A stretch of 21,432 nucleotides of DNA. Source: JBFKMV01 sp041629655 (GTDB taxonomy: Bacteria; Acidobacteriota; Polarisedimenticolia; Polarisedimenticolales; Polarisedimenticolaceae). The notes beneath the pieces were generated by a model that did not search any database, was not told where the DNA came from, and saw only the letters and a program-made list of their open reading frames with translations. How positions within the stretch are numbered: position 1 is the first letter of the stretch; every line of letters begins with the position of its first letter. The DNA lies in the NCBI GenBank assembly GCA_041629655.1, contig JBFKMV010000072.1:1-21432 (forward strand), written 5' to 3'. Both the position numbers and the translations under genes were made by a program. Shown in pieces: positions 13,932-21,383 of the stretch.

Positions 13932-16463
13932 CTAGGAGCTCGCGGCGGCCTCGATGCGGGCCTCCAGCTTCGCCGCCGCTTCGTCGTCGCCGACCGAGCG
14001 CAGGATCTCGGCGGTGCGCCTCATCGTGTCCCGGCACAGCGGGTGCCGGTCGAACAACTGCTCGTCGCAGTAGGCCAGGACCCTGCGGAACTCGGCCAGC
14101 GCCTCGTCGGAGCGACCGGTCAGGTGGAGAGAGGTCCCCAGGCTGACCCGGGCACGCGTCGAGCGGAAGCCCTCGGGGCCGAGCCGCGCGTGGCCCTCGA
14201 TCGCGATTCGAAGCTGCTCCTCGGCCTCCGCGTACCGCCCGGCGCTGACGAGGCTGTCGCCGAGTAGCGAACGGGTGAACAGTGTCTCCGGGTGGTCTTC
14301 GCCGAGAACGCGGACGCGCGCCTCGAGGACCTCCCGCATGATCGCGGCAGCCTCGTCGTGTCGCCCCTGCGTGCCGAGAATCGACGCCAGCATCGCACGG
14401 GTGTGTTGCGTCTGGGCGTGATCCGCCCCGAGGGCGCGCATCCGATGTTCGAGGACGTCTCGATAGACCGCCTCGGACTCCTCGTGGCGCTGGAGGAACA
14501 GGCAGACCCACCCGAGCCGCATCAAGCCCACCGCGCGGTCCTCGTCGTACTCGGCGTCGGGCATCTGGAGTCCGCGCAGCGCGGCGTCCACGTAGGGCGC
14601 CGCCCGGTCCCGCTCGCCGGTATGACTGAGGACCGTGGCCAGAAGCACGCCGGTGGCCAGGGTGTCCGGATCGTCGGCGCCGAGCGCATGCGTTTGGGCG
14701 GCGTGCAGCGCCTCCAGCTCGACCCGTGCTTCGTCGTAGCGGCCCAGGTCGATGAACATCTCGGGGACCTCGACCCGGCTCCGCAGGGTGTTTCGATGCT
14801 CCGCGCCCAGCCGTGCTTCCCGGACTGCGGTGAGCTCCCGGAACAACCGCTCGGCGTCGTCATGGCGCTCCCGGTCCTTGTAGACCATGGCCCGGTAGAA
14901 CTTGGCCTGCATCACCCGTTCCTGCTCGGCGTCGAGCCGCTCGTCGTAGAGCTCGGCGGACCGCTCGAGCAGTCGTTCAGCGCGTTCGAGCTCGCCGAGG
15001 CCGTGGTAGGCCCACCCCATCTCGGCCAGCATGCGCGCCAGGGTCTCGGGCTGCCCCTCCAGCTCACGAGTGATGCGGTCCGCGCCGGCGTTGAGGAGGT
15101 CGCGGGCCGTGGGTTCCCTCGCTGCCGATCCGTAAGGATCGGCCGAGCGAAACAGCTCGACGAGCAGGCCGGCCACCTGGTCCGACGCGGCGGCCTCGGT
15201 GCGGGCGCGGTCCCGCTCCCGCGCGATCTGGCGCGCCTGCCGGGCCAGCACGCCGGAGAAGACGATCAGGGCCAGCACCGCGACCAGGGCGGCGGCAACG
15301 CCGGCCCGGTGCCGCCGCACGAACTTGCCCAGCACGTACGCCGCCGTCGGCGGGCGCGCCTGCACCGGCTCGTCGGCGAGCAAGCGGCCGAGGTCTTCGG
15401 CCAGCTCGCGCGCGGAACCGTAGCGGCGCTCCCGGTCCTTCTCGACCGCGCGCATCGTGATCCAGTCGATCTCGCCGCGAAGCTGACGCAACAGGCGGCC
15501 GGGGTCCGTGGCCCGCTCGTCGGCAACGGAACCGCCATGCTCCCCCAGGGTGCTCAACCGCGAGCTGGGCGTCGGAGGATCGACCTCGCGGATCTGCCTC
15601 AGCATCTCCAACATCCCGGCCTCGCGGACCGAAGCGGCGTCGAGGGGCGTGCGGCCCACCAGCAGCTCGTAGAGGATCACCCCCAGGGCGTAGACGTCGG
15701 TTCGCGTGTCCACGTCACCGAGCGATGTGTCCGCCTGCTCGGGACTCATGTACTCCGGCGTGCCGATCAGACGCCCCATCTCGGTGAACAGACTCCACTC
15801 CAACATGCGCTTGCCGGTCGCCTTGGCGATACCGAAGTCGATGACCTTCGGCAATGGACCGTCGTCCGAAGACATGACGAGGATGTTGGTCGGCTTCAGG
15901 TCACGATGGATGACGCCCTTGATGTGGGCGTGCTGGACGGCGTCGCAAACGCGGATCAGCAACCGAAGCCGCTCCTGGATCGTCAGCCGGTGCTCGTTGC
16001 AGTACTGCGTGAGCGGCACGCCGTCGACGTACTCCATCACGAAGTACGGTGTCCCGTCGGGCGTCGTGCCGGCGTCGAGCACGCGCGCGATCGAGGGGTG
16101 ATCCATCAACTCCAACGACTGCCGTTCGATCTCGAACCGGGCCAGCAACTGCTTGGAGCTGACGTCGTGCTTGATCAGCTTGAGCGCGACGGTGCGGCGG
16201 ATCGGCTGCTCCTGCCGGGCCAGGTACACCACGCCCATCCCGCCCTCGCCGAGGCGACGGATCACGCGGTAGGGGCCGATTTCGACGGGATCGGGTGTGG
16301 ACGGTGCGCCCGCGTCCGCAGCCGGACCCGTGGTTGCTCTCGTTTCGTCGACGCCGCCGGACAGGCCCTGGAGCAGCAGACAGCGGGTACACACGGGCTC
16401 TTCATCGCCGCGGGGCGATGACAGCGGACCTCCGCAGCGGGGACATTGCGGACGCTTTCCCAT
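13932..16463 (-). CDS. Transmembrane Ser/Thr protein kinase with N-terminal zinc ribbon and C-terminal TPR domain
   Basis: This is an 843-residue Hanks-type kinase. A zinc ribbon comes first (C7, C10, C25, C28). The kinase domain covers about 62-345, with GEGGMG at 72-77, catalytic Lys95 in VALKLIK, HRDLKPTN at 186-193, DFG at 209-211 and GTPEYMSPEQ at 234-243. All key residues are intact, so it should be active. A single membrane segment lies at about 387-407 (AGVAAALVAVLALIVFSGVL). The remaining 430 residues are TPR repeats of the kinesin light chain type (ARLGAEHRNTLRSR and RVLGEDHPETLFTRSLLG), placed across the membrane from the kinase. The start codon overlaps the stop of the ECF sigma gene by one base (TGATG), so synthesis is coupled. 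The kinase may control that sigma factor. Confidence 0.93.
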   Translation of the reverse strand: MGKRPQCPRCGGPLSSPRGDEEPVCTRCLLLQGLSGGVDETRATTGPAADAGAPSTPDPVEIGPYRVIRRLGEGGMGVVYLARQEQPIRRTVALKLIKHDVSSKQLLARFEIERQSLELMDHPSIARVLDAGTTPDGTPYFVMEYVDGVPLTQYCNEHRLTIQERLRLLIRVCDAVQHAHIKGVIHRDLKPTNILVMSSDDGPLPKVIDFGIAKATGKRMLEWSLFTEMGRLIGTPEYMSPEQADTSLGDVDTRTDVYALGVILYELLVGRTPLDAASVREAGMLEMLRQIREVDPPTPSSRLSTLGEHGGSVADERATDPGRLLRQLRGEIDWITMRAVEKDRERRYGSARELAEDLGRLLADEPVQARPPTAAYVLGKFVRRHRAGVAAALVAVLALIVFSGVLARQARQIARERDRARTEAAASDQVAGLLVELFRSADPYGSAAREPTARDLLNAGADRITRELEGQPETLARMLAEMGWAYHGLGELERAERLLERSAELYDERLDAEQERVMQAKFYRAMVYKDRERHDDAERLFRELTAVREARLGAEHRNTLRSRVEVPEMFIDLGRYDEARVELEALHAAQTHALGADDPDTLATGVLLATVLSHTGERDRAAPYVDAALRGLQMPDAEYDEDRAVGLMRLGWVCLFLQRHEESEAVYRDVLEHRMRALGADHAQTQHTRAMLASILGTQGRHDEAAAIMREVLEARVRVLGEDHPETLFTRSLLGDSLVSAGRYAEAEEQLRIAIEGHARLGPEGFRSTRARVSLGTSLHLTGRSDEALAEFRRVLAYCDEQLFDRHPLCRDTMRRTAEILRSVGDDEAAAKLEARIEAAASS

Positions 16464-17179
16464 CAGTCCTCCGCCATGACTCGCAGCAGGTAGCGAATCT
16501 CGTCGTCGACGTCCTCGGGGCGGTCCAGCGTTTGCAGGACCTCGCCCCGCAGCAGCACGCCGAATCGCTTCCGCATGCGGTGCACCAGCGACTTGATTCC
16601 CGCCTCGGTCAGATCGAGTCGCAGCGCGAGCTCTGCGTAGGGCAGCGTCGGCTCGTCGCCGGTCAACAATCCGCGCAGCAGGCGGAAGCGCTCGGCTTGC
16701 CCCGCCTGCTCGAACTCGGCCCGCATCCGGTCGACCGTGCGCCAGACGACGGTGGTGGCCCAGCGTCGCTCGAACGCCGTTTCGGCGTCCGCGCTCCGGG
16801 CCGGCTCCCGTGCGAGCCGGCTCTCGGCTTCCAGGGCGTCCAGCGACTCGATCGTCCGGCCGCCGCCCCGCTTCTCGGCCGAACGCCGATCGCGTTCGTT
16901 GTGCAGGAAGTTGCGCACCGAGACGAGCAGGAAGGAGCGGAAGCGGCCGGCCTCCGGACGCAGCCCGTCGAGGCTCCGCTTCTCCAACATGAGCGCGAAG
17001 TAGCCCTGGGCAAGGTCCCGGGCGTCCTCCTCGCCGAATCCCTGGCTGCGAATGAAGCCGTAGACGGGAAACCAGTACCCTTCGAACAGGCCGGCCAGCG
17101 CTTCACGGGCCTCATCCGTCGAGCCGCCGCCCGCGGCCCGGATCAGGCTCCACCGAGTCGTCTGGAACTTGGGACTCAC
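16463..17179 (-). CDS. ECF-type RNA polymerase sigma factor coupled to the kinase
   Basis: This is a 238-residue sigma-70-family regulator. Region 2 lies at about 25-100 (LFEGYWFPVYGFIRSQGFGE, EDARDLAQGYFALML, FLLVSVRNFLHNERDRR). Region 4 lies at about 165-215 (LPYAELALRLDLTEAGIKSL, then VHRMRKRFG). Region 4 begins late and the linker is long, as in the ECF groups paired with Ser/Thr kinases in Planctomycetes, Acidobacteria and myxobacteria. Translation starts at a GTG (17179-17177). Its TGA overlaps the ATG of the kinase gene. No anti-sigma factor is present, which fits control by phosphorylation instead; that last point is inference. Confidence 0.88.
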   Translation of the reverse strand: MSPKFQTTRWSLIRAAGGGSTDEAREALAGLFEGYWFPVYGFIRSQGFGEEDARDLAQGYFALMLEKRSLDGLRPEAGRFRSFLLVSVRNFLHNERDRRSAEKRGGGRTIESLDALEAESRLAREPARSADAETAFERRWATTVVWRTVDRMRAEFEQAGQAERFRLLRGLLTGDEPTLPYAELALRLDLTEAGIKSLVHRMRKRFGVLLRGEVLQTLDRPEDVDDEIRYLLRVMAED

Positions 17180-17264
17180 CGCTCACTCCGTGGCGACGGA
17201 TTCTACCAACCCGCTCTGACCGCAGCGCCAAGGACACGCACCGCTCCAGTCCTGCTCCTGATGG

Positions 17265-17290
17265 AGAAGAATCCGGGGCAGGAGGTTTCG
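17265..17290 (-). promoter_or_regulatory. Shared 26-nt motif, copy 1 (candidate autoregulated ECF promoter)
   Basis: The minus strand reads CGAAACCTCCTGCCCCGG then ATTCTTCT, matching the copy at 13874-13899 in 24 of 26 positions. It lies about 85 bp before the GTG of the ECF sigma gene and 40 bp after the stop of the gene at 17330-17833. The position allows either a promoter read by the sigma factor itself or a terminator. The inverted repeat is weaker in this copy, which favours the promoter reading. Confidence 0.42.
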
Positions 17291-17329
17291 TGGTCCCCGG
17301 CCCTCGTCAGTTGGCGTTCAGAATGGCGC

Positions 17330-17833
17330 TCATCGCCGCGGCGCGATCAGCGCCTCGCGTAATTCGGCCGGCATCGGCTCCGGCGGGCCGAAGCGGGCGG
17401 AGCGGAACACGCCGTCGCCGATCCAGAACTCGGCCACGCGGTCGAACTCGTCGCTGACGATCAGGTTGCGGACGCGGAGATGTCCGCTCCGGTGGCCGGC
17501 GATGTTGGTCGAGATGATCGCCTCGCGCACCGCGGCCGGCACCTCCGTCGCTCCGCGCATCGTCCACCACGGGTCGAAGTGCAGTGAGCCGGCGAAGTCC
17601 GCGGGGTTCGCTTGCTCGAGGGGCAGGAGCGGGCTCACGCCGCGGCTCCACAGGACGATCCGCCGCCCGGTCCACTGCAGCTTCGCGTCGGTGACGAAGT
17701 GTCCCCGGCCGGTGACGACGAGACAGAACGAGATCCACCCGGCGGCGTCGAAGAACGGGAAGACGTAGGCCGCGCGCGTGGCACGGCCGTCCGACTCGAG
17801 CTTGACGTACCGCAGGCCCAGCTGGCTCGGCAT
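17330..17833 (-). CDS. Hypothetical protein, probable operon partner of the ZIP-like gene
   Basis: This is a 167-residue soluble protein without a signal peptide or membrane segment. I do not recognise the family. Visible pieces are LRYVKLESDGRATRAAYVFP, WISFCLVVTGRGHFVTDAKL, a central SLHFDPWWTMRG and a C-terminal EFWIGDGVFRSARFGPPEPM. Its ATG lies 4 bp after the stop of the ZIP-like gene, so the two are very likely translated from one message. The clean frame and codon bias support a real gene. Confidence 0.65.
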   Translation of the reverse strand: MPSQLGLRYVKLESDGRATRAAYVFPFFDAAGWISFCLVVTGRGHFVTDAKLQWTGRRIVLWSRGVSPLLPLEQANPADFAGSLHFDPWWTMRGATEVPAAVREAIISTNIAGHRSGHLRVRNLIVSDEFDRVAEFWIGDGVFRSARFGPPEPMPAELREALIAPRR

Positions 17834-17837
17834 CGTC

Positions 17838-18581
17838 TCAGCCCGCCAGCGCAGCCGCCGCCGTGACGACGAATGCCAGGCCGGTCGTGGTGCGCTGGAT
17901 GCCGTTCCACTCCAGGTTGCGTCCGAACTCGAACACGCTCACGTAGATCAGGGCTCCCGTGGCCAGCGCGAACAAACCGTCGCGGGTGGCCGGATCCGAG
18001 GCGCCGTCGCGGAACAGCCAGGCCGTCAGGCAGGCAGTCGCGACGAGCATCGAAGCGGAGATCGCCGCCACCGCCAGGATCTGGCCTTGCCGCCGATTCC
18101 ACCAGCGTAGCACCGAGCCCTGGGCAAACCCCTGGAGCACGTTCATGGCGAAGAAGGCGGCGACGCAGAACAGGAACAGGCCCCAGGAGACCCCGCTGGC
18201 CAGGCCCAGGACGACACCCTCGGTGATGTCTTCCGTGGTCGCGCCGACGACGAAGGCGCTGAACTCCTCTTCCTCGAAGCTGCGCTTCAGGGGCAGCCGC
18301 GCGCGCACGACCCCGTGGACCAGCCGGGCCAGGGCGAACCCGACCACGATCGCTCCGACCACCAGGGCGATCCGGTTGCTGCCGCGAAGCGCCGGCAGCA
18401 TCTCGAAGCAGATCGTCCCCGCGACGATCCCCACCGTCCCGCCCACGCAGGCCGACAGCCCGCCCGCGGAGGCGGTCATCCTCGAGGCCGCCACGGCACC
18501 GACCACGACGCCCGCGGCGGCGAATGCGCTCGCCGCGACGACCTGGATGAACTGAGGATCGGACAAGCCGTCAACTCCCAT
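17838..18581 (-). CDS. ZIP-like membrane protein with an altered metal-binding motif
   Basis: This is a 247-residue protein with about seven or eight hydrophobic segments arranged as in ZIP metal transporters. The segment GTICFEMLPALRG corresponds to the end of the third helix. VVGATTEDITEGVVLGLA (residues 112-129) corresponds to the fourth helix, whose usual motif is HNxPEG; here the His is replaced and D118 and E121 remain. The fifth helix normally has HExPE but reads FAMNVLQGFAQG. The end GALIYVSVFEFGRNLE resembles the last helix. It is a divergent ZIP relative whose transported ion, if any, is uncertain. The ATG at 18581 has no ribosome site; a TTG at 18566 has GGAG before it and may be the true start. 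Confidence 0.65.
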   Translation of the reverse strand: MGVDGLSDPQFIQVVAASAFAAAGVVVGAVAASRMTASAGGLSACVGGTVGIVAGTICFEMLPALRGSNRIALVVGAIVVGFALARLVHGVVRARLPLKRSFEEEEFSAFVVGATTEDITEGVVLGLASGVSWGLFLFCVAAFFAMNVLQGFAQGSVLRWWNRRQGQILAVAAISASMLVATACLTAWLFRDGASDPATRDGLFALATGALIYVSVFEFGRNLEWNGIQRTTTGLAFVVTAAAALAG

Positions 18582-18585
18582 CGAC

Positions 18586-18615
18586 GGGGTCAGGTCTCAC
18601 ATTTCAACATTCCCC
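18586..18615 (-). repeat. REP-like sequence of the type linked to Y1 REP transposases
   Basis: On the minus strand the segment reads GGGGAATGTTGAAATGTGAG followed by ACCTGACCCC. The GAGACCTGACCCC end is a sequence I know from many REP-like intergenic repeats associated with IS200/REP-type transposases. It ends in GGGG/CCCC. It sits directly in front of the ZIP-like gene's ATG and may have replaced its leader. No transposase gene is in the window. The rest of 18616-18720 shows nothing recognisable. Confidence 0.45.
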
Positions 18616-18720
18616 GGTCCCGCGACGCTCCGCCAGCCGACGGACGGTCCGCAGCATCCGCTGCTCCATCACCAGGTCGAGGGGATCCTCGAGGAACCTC
18701 GCGACGAGACGGGCAACGCG

Positions 18721-18796
18721 CGTCCGGGGACTAGCGGGGGGTCGGGGCTAGAGTACACCGATCATGTCGGCCGGCGCAGGCTCGGCGCCCCAATGC
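18721..18796 (+). repeat. Dispersed repeat, direct copy R4 (internally deleted)
   Basis: The right half of R is present (CTAGCGGGGGGTCGGGGCTA, then GAGTACACCGATCATGTCGG to CCCCAATGCG) with few changes. The roughly 35-bp part carrying GGGCACATACGTCAACC is missing, because CGTCCGGGGA runs straight into CTAGCGGGG. It is joined directly to a gene fragment on its right. Confidence 0.85.
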
Positions 18797-18973
18797 GACA
18801 TCCAGCAGGCCGAGACGGGGGCGGCCGACTTCTACGTGCTGCTCCGCGCCGAGCGCGCGGCGGGCGGCTTCGGGCGGATCTACACGCTCGGCTTCACCGC
18901 CGTTGACGGCTCCGGGAACCCGACGACGGCGGAGTCGATCGTCACGGTGCCGCACGATGAAGGAGGTAGCTGA
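18797..18973 (+). pseudogene. C-terminal fragment of a secreted protein with an Ig-like/HYR-type end
   Basis: The frame codes for about 58 residues: FYVLLRAERAAGGFGRIYTL, GFTAVDGSGNPTTAESIVTV and PHDEGGS before the TGA at 18971-18973. The pattern RIYTLxFTAxDxxGN...VTVPHD is the usual end of bacterial adhesin-like or HYR-type repeats, which are parts of long proteins. The only ATG in frame (18764) lies inside repeat R4, so this is a stump and not a gene. The 110 bp that follow, up to the next gene, show no other feature. Confidence 0.6.
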
Positions 18974-19084
18974 AGGGCAAGTACGTGAAGCTCGCCGTTA
19001 GCGTGTGTCGGGCTGGCAGTGCCCTCTGTCCGTTTGGGTTAGGATGCGTCCGGGGCGGCGCCGTCCCCGGGAGGCACCCCGGCG

Positions 19085-19984
19085 TTGCAAAACTACCTGC
19101 TGTTCTACGTCTTCGTGTGCTTCTCCGTGGGCATCGCCTGCCTGAGCGCCACCTTCCTGTCCGCGAAGCGGAAGGGCGACACGCTGGCCCGGGCGTTCCT
19201 GGTCTTCTACATCTCCCTCAGCGTGCTCGTGATCGGCGCCTTGCTGCGCGCGTTCATCGACGTGCTGCCGGACCCCGTGTCGCCGCCGGTGCGCTTCGCG
19301 ATCGAGTACGCCGATTCCATCGTCGGCTACTACGCGCTGATGTTCTCGCTGCCGTTCTTCGCCCACCGCGTGTTCGCCGTGGAGGGCACGCGGCGTGACT
19401 ACCGGATCGGCGCGCTGGTGGCCGTGGCCGCGGTGGTGCAGCACCTGACCGAGTTCTGGCTCCCCGAGGCATGGGACCAGCGCGGGGACATCCTCGAGGA
19501 CGTGGTGCTCGCGAGCATCATGGTCTACGTCGTGTGGCTCGGCTTCACCCGTCTCGGCGAGTCCCGCGTCTACCGTCCGCTGGCCGTGCGGTTCCTCGCG
19601 CTGCTCCTGATCGGCGTGCCGGGCTTCCTCTACGACCTGCTGCTCGGGGATCGGCCCGCGATCCGGTTCTTCCCGCTGTGGTACTGCGCGGTCAGCATCA
19701 TCCTCACCTGGTGTCTGGTCCGGCGGCCCTCCGCGGCCCGGCCCGGCAGGATCCCCGCCGAGTGGGGACTGAGCGATCGCGAGGCCGAGGTGGCCCGGCT
19801 GGTGCAGCAAGGGCTCAGCAACAAGGAGATCGCCGAGCGGCTCCACATCTCGCCCAACACCGTGAAGACGCACCTGCGGGTGATCTTCGACAAGAGCGGG
19901 GCGCGTTCCCGGTTCGAGCTGATCGCGGCCGTCCACCGGGATCCGGTTCCGGAACCCGGCCCCGAACCCACGAAATCCGGCTGA
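19085..19984 (+). CDS. Membrane-anchored LuxR-family transcription regulator
   Basis: This is a 299-residue protein. The first 212 residues form about seven membrane segments, in an arrangement like a 7TM sensor (first segments LLFYVFVCFSVGIACLS and FLVFYISLSVLVIGALL). A short linker leads to a C-terminal LuxR/GerE helix-turn-helix at about 229-283. It includes LSDREAEVARLVQQGLSNKE, IAERLHISPNTVKTHLRVIF and DKSGARSRFELI, all typical. The start is a TTG at 19085 with GGGAGG upstream. It probably detects a membrane or extracellular cue and binds DNA directly, without a separate kinase. No ligand can be named. Target genes are unknown; the SurE-PDZ gene 140 bp downstream on the same strand is one candidate. 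Confidence 0.82.
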   Translation: MQNYLLFYVFVCFSVGIACLSATFLSAKRKGDTLARAFLVFYISLSVLVIGALLRAFIDVLPDPVSPPVRFAIEYADSIVGYYALMFSLPFFAHRVFAVEGTRRDYRIGALVAVAAVVQHLTEFWLPEAWDQRGDILEDVVLASIMVYVVWLGFTRLGESRVYRPLAVRFLALLLIGVPGFLYDLLLGDRPAIRFFPLWYCAVSIILTWCLVRRPSAARPGRIPAEWGLSDREAEVARLVQQGLSNKEIAERLHISPNTVKTHLRVIFDKSGARSRFELIAAVHRDPVPEPGPEPTKSG

Positions 19985-20022
19985 ATCCGTCGCAATCACC
20001 CGAAAGGATGAGCGATTTCATC

Positions 20023-20043
20023 CCGCCGGGCGATTGCCGGCGG
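20023..20043 (+). terminator. Possible transcription terminator hairpin after the LuxR-type gene
   Basis: CCGCCGG and CCGGCGG form a perfect 7-bp GC stem around a 7-base loop (GCGATTG), 39 bp after the stop codon at 19984. There is no run of T behind it, so it would be an imperfect intrinsic terminator or only an mRNA-end structure. The downstream gene starts 80 bp later. Confidence 0.35.
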
Positions 20044-20123
20044 CCGTCCTTCCCGGCAAGTTGCAGGCTGTGGCGCGCCCGGTGGGCGGGCGTCCCCTCG
20101 CGATGCTCTTTTGGAGGATGGTG

Positions 20124-21383
20124 ATGAACCCGACGGCTCGTTCCCGCGTCCGTTTGCTGGCCGCCGCGCTGCTGTCTCTGGGCCTGCTTCCGGCGTGCAC
20201 CGCCGACGCCGGACCGGACCGGCCCGGGGACACCGTGGACCGCGACGCGGACTGGCCCCGCCGCGTCCTGCTGACCAACGACAATGGTATCGACGACATC
20301 CCGCTGATCGAGCTGGCCCGCGCTCTCGCGAAGACGACCGAGGTCCACGTCGTCGCGGCGACCACCGATCGCAGCGGAACCTCCAACCTGATGCCGAGCG
20401 TCCGCGCGGGTGAGTTCCACGTCGAACGGCGCGATCTCGGGGAAGGAATCGAAGCCTACGCACTGGACGGATACCCGGCGGACTGCGTCCTGTTCGGCGT
20501 GGCCGGCCCGCTGCGGGAGCGCCCCCCCGATCTGGTGATCTCCGGAATCAACGGCGGCCCCAATCTGGGCGACGACTGGCTCGCCTCCGGCACCATCGGC
20601 GCCGCGCGTACGGCCGCCTACTTCGGCATCCCCGCGATCGCCATCTCGGGACTGGAGGACGACGATCCCGACGCGGTCCGGGCCGCGACGCGCTGGGTCG
20701 TGGAGCTGGTCCGCAGCGAGGCGGTGCGAACGCTGCGCCCGCCGCAGTACCTGACGGTCAGCCTGCCGCTGGCCGAGTCGCCCTCGGTCACCGGGATCGA
20801 GACGGTCACGCGGGCGCGCGGCCTCTACACGGGACGCGCTCATTCCCCCGGTGAAGGCGCCATCGGCGAACGGCAGACCTGGCGCCTGGAGCTGGAGCTG
20901 CGCCCGGAGCTGGCACCGGCGGACTCCGACTTCGCCGCGCACGGCCGCGCGGCCATCGCGGTGGTTCCGATGCGCGTCGACGAGTCGGACCCCGAGCTGC
21001 TGGCGCGCCTTCGAGCGCGTCCGGACATGCTCCCGGCATGGACCCCGATCGAGCGAACCGGCGGGGCCGAGGCGCGTTGCCGCTCGGGATTCGGCGCCCG
21101 GTTCGACGACGCGGAGGACGCGTCCGGCCGGGAATGGGGCGTGATCCTCGAGGAGGTGATGCCCGGCGGAAAGGCGGACGAGACCGGCCTGCGTGTGGGG
21201 GACGTGATCGTGACGCTCAACGGCACCGGCCTGGATGTGGGGAGAAGGGAGCGGGAGGATCCGGATGATCGATTCTTGAGGCTCCTCGAGGCGCTCGGTT
21301 GCGGCGATACGGTGACGATGGAGTACGTCCGGGATGGGGAGCGTGGGCGGATCAGTTTCCGGATGCCGGTGGAGCCCGAGTGA
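20124..21383 (+). CDS. surE: Lipoprotein with a SurE phosphatase domain fused to a C-terminal PDZ domain
   Basis: This is a 419-residue protein. The ATG at 20124 follows GGAGG by six bases and starts a lipoprotein signal (VRLLAAALLSLGLLPAC) with lipidation expected at C25. SurE enzymes remove phosphate from nucleoside monophosphates. Here the SurE fold runs from about 46 to 310, with LLTNDNGID at 49-57, TDRSGTSN at 81-88 and ISGINGGPNLGDDWLASGTI from 139. The metal ligands D53, S84 and N143 are kept, but the second Asp of the usual NDDG is Asn54. The last 95 residues form a PDZ domain (VMPGGKADETGLRVGDVIVT, then LNG). SurE is normally cytoplasmic and about 250 residues long. The export signal and the PDZ tail are both unusual. 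The final 49 bp of the window hold a GGAGGAG that may belong to a next gene. Confidence 0.88.
   Translation: MNPTARSRVRLLAAALLSLGLLPACTADAGPDRPGDTVDRDADWPRRVLLTNDNGIDDIPLIELARALAKTTEVHVVAATTDRSGTSNLMPSVRAGEFHVERRDLGEGIEAYALDGYPADCVLFGVAGPLRERPPDLVISGINGGPNLGDDWLASGTIGAARTAAYFGIPAIAISGLEDDDPDAVRAATRWVVELVRSEAVRTLRPPQYLTVSLPLAESPSVTGIETVTRARGLYTGRAHSPGEGAIGERQTWRLELELRPELAPADSDFAAHGRAAIAVVPMRVDESDPELLARLRARPDMLPAWTPIERTGGAEARCRSGFGARFDDAEDASGREWGVILEEVMPGGKADETGLRVGDVIVTLNGTGLDVGRREREDPDDRFLRLLEALGCGDTVTMEYVRDGERGRISFRMPVEPE

Noticed and set aside
13870..14511. A 213-residue minus-strand frame within the kinase's TPR region
   Set aside because: It is an alternative frame of the kinase gene with Arg/Gly/Pro-rich content and no start signal.
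14292..16421. A 709-residue plus-strand frame opposite the kinase gene
   Set aside because: The minus strand has all kinase motifs and TPR repeats; the plus-strand product has low-complexity composition and no recognisable motif.
7465..18797. CRISPR array
   Set aside because: Copies are 0.2-5 kb apart, too long and irregularly spaced; no cas genes are seen.
18764..18973. A 69-residue complete gene starting with the ATG in repeat R4
   Set aside because: The first 11 codons are repeat sequence also present in non-coding copies. Only the downstream part resembles protein, as a fragment, so it is listed as a pseudogene.
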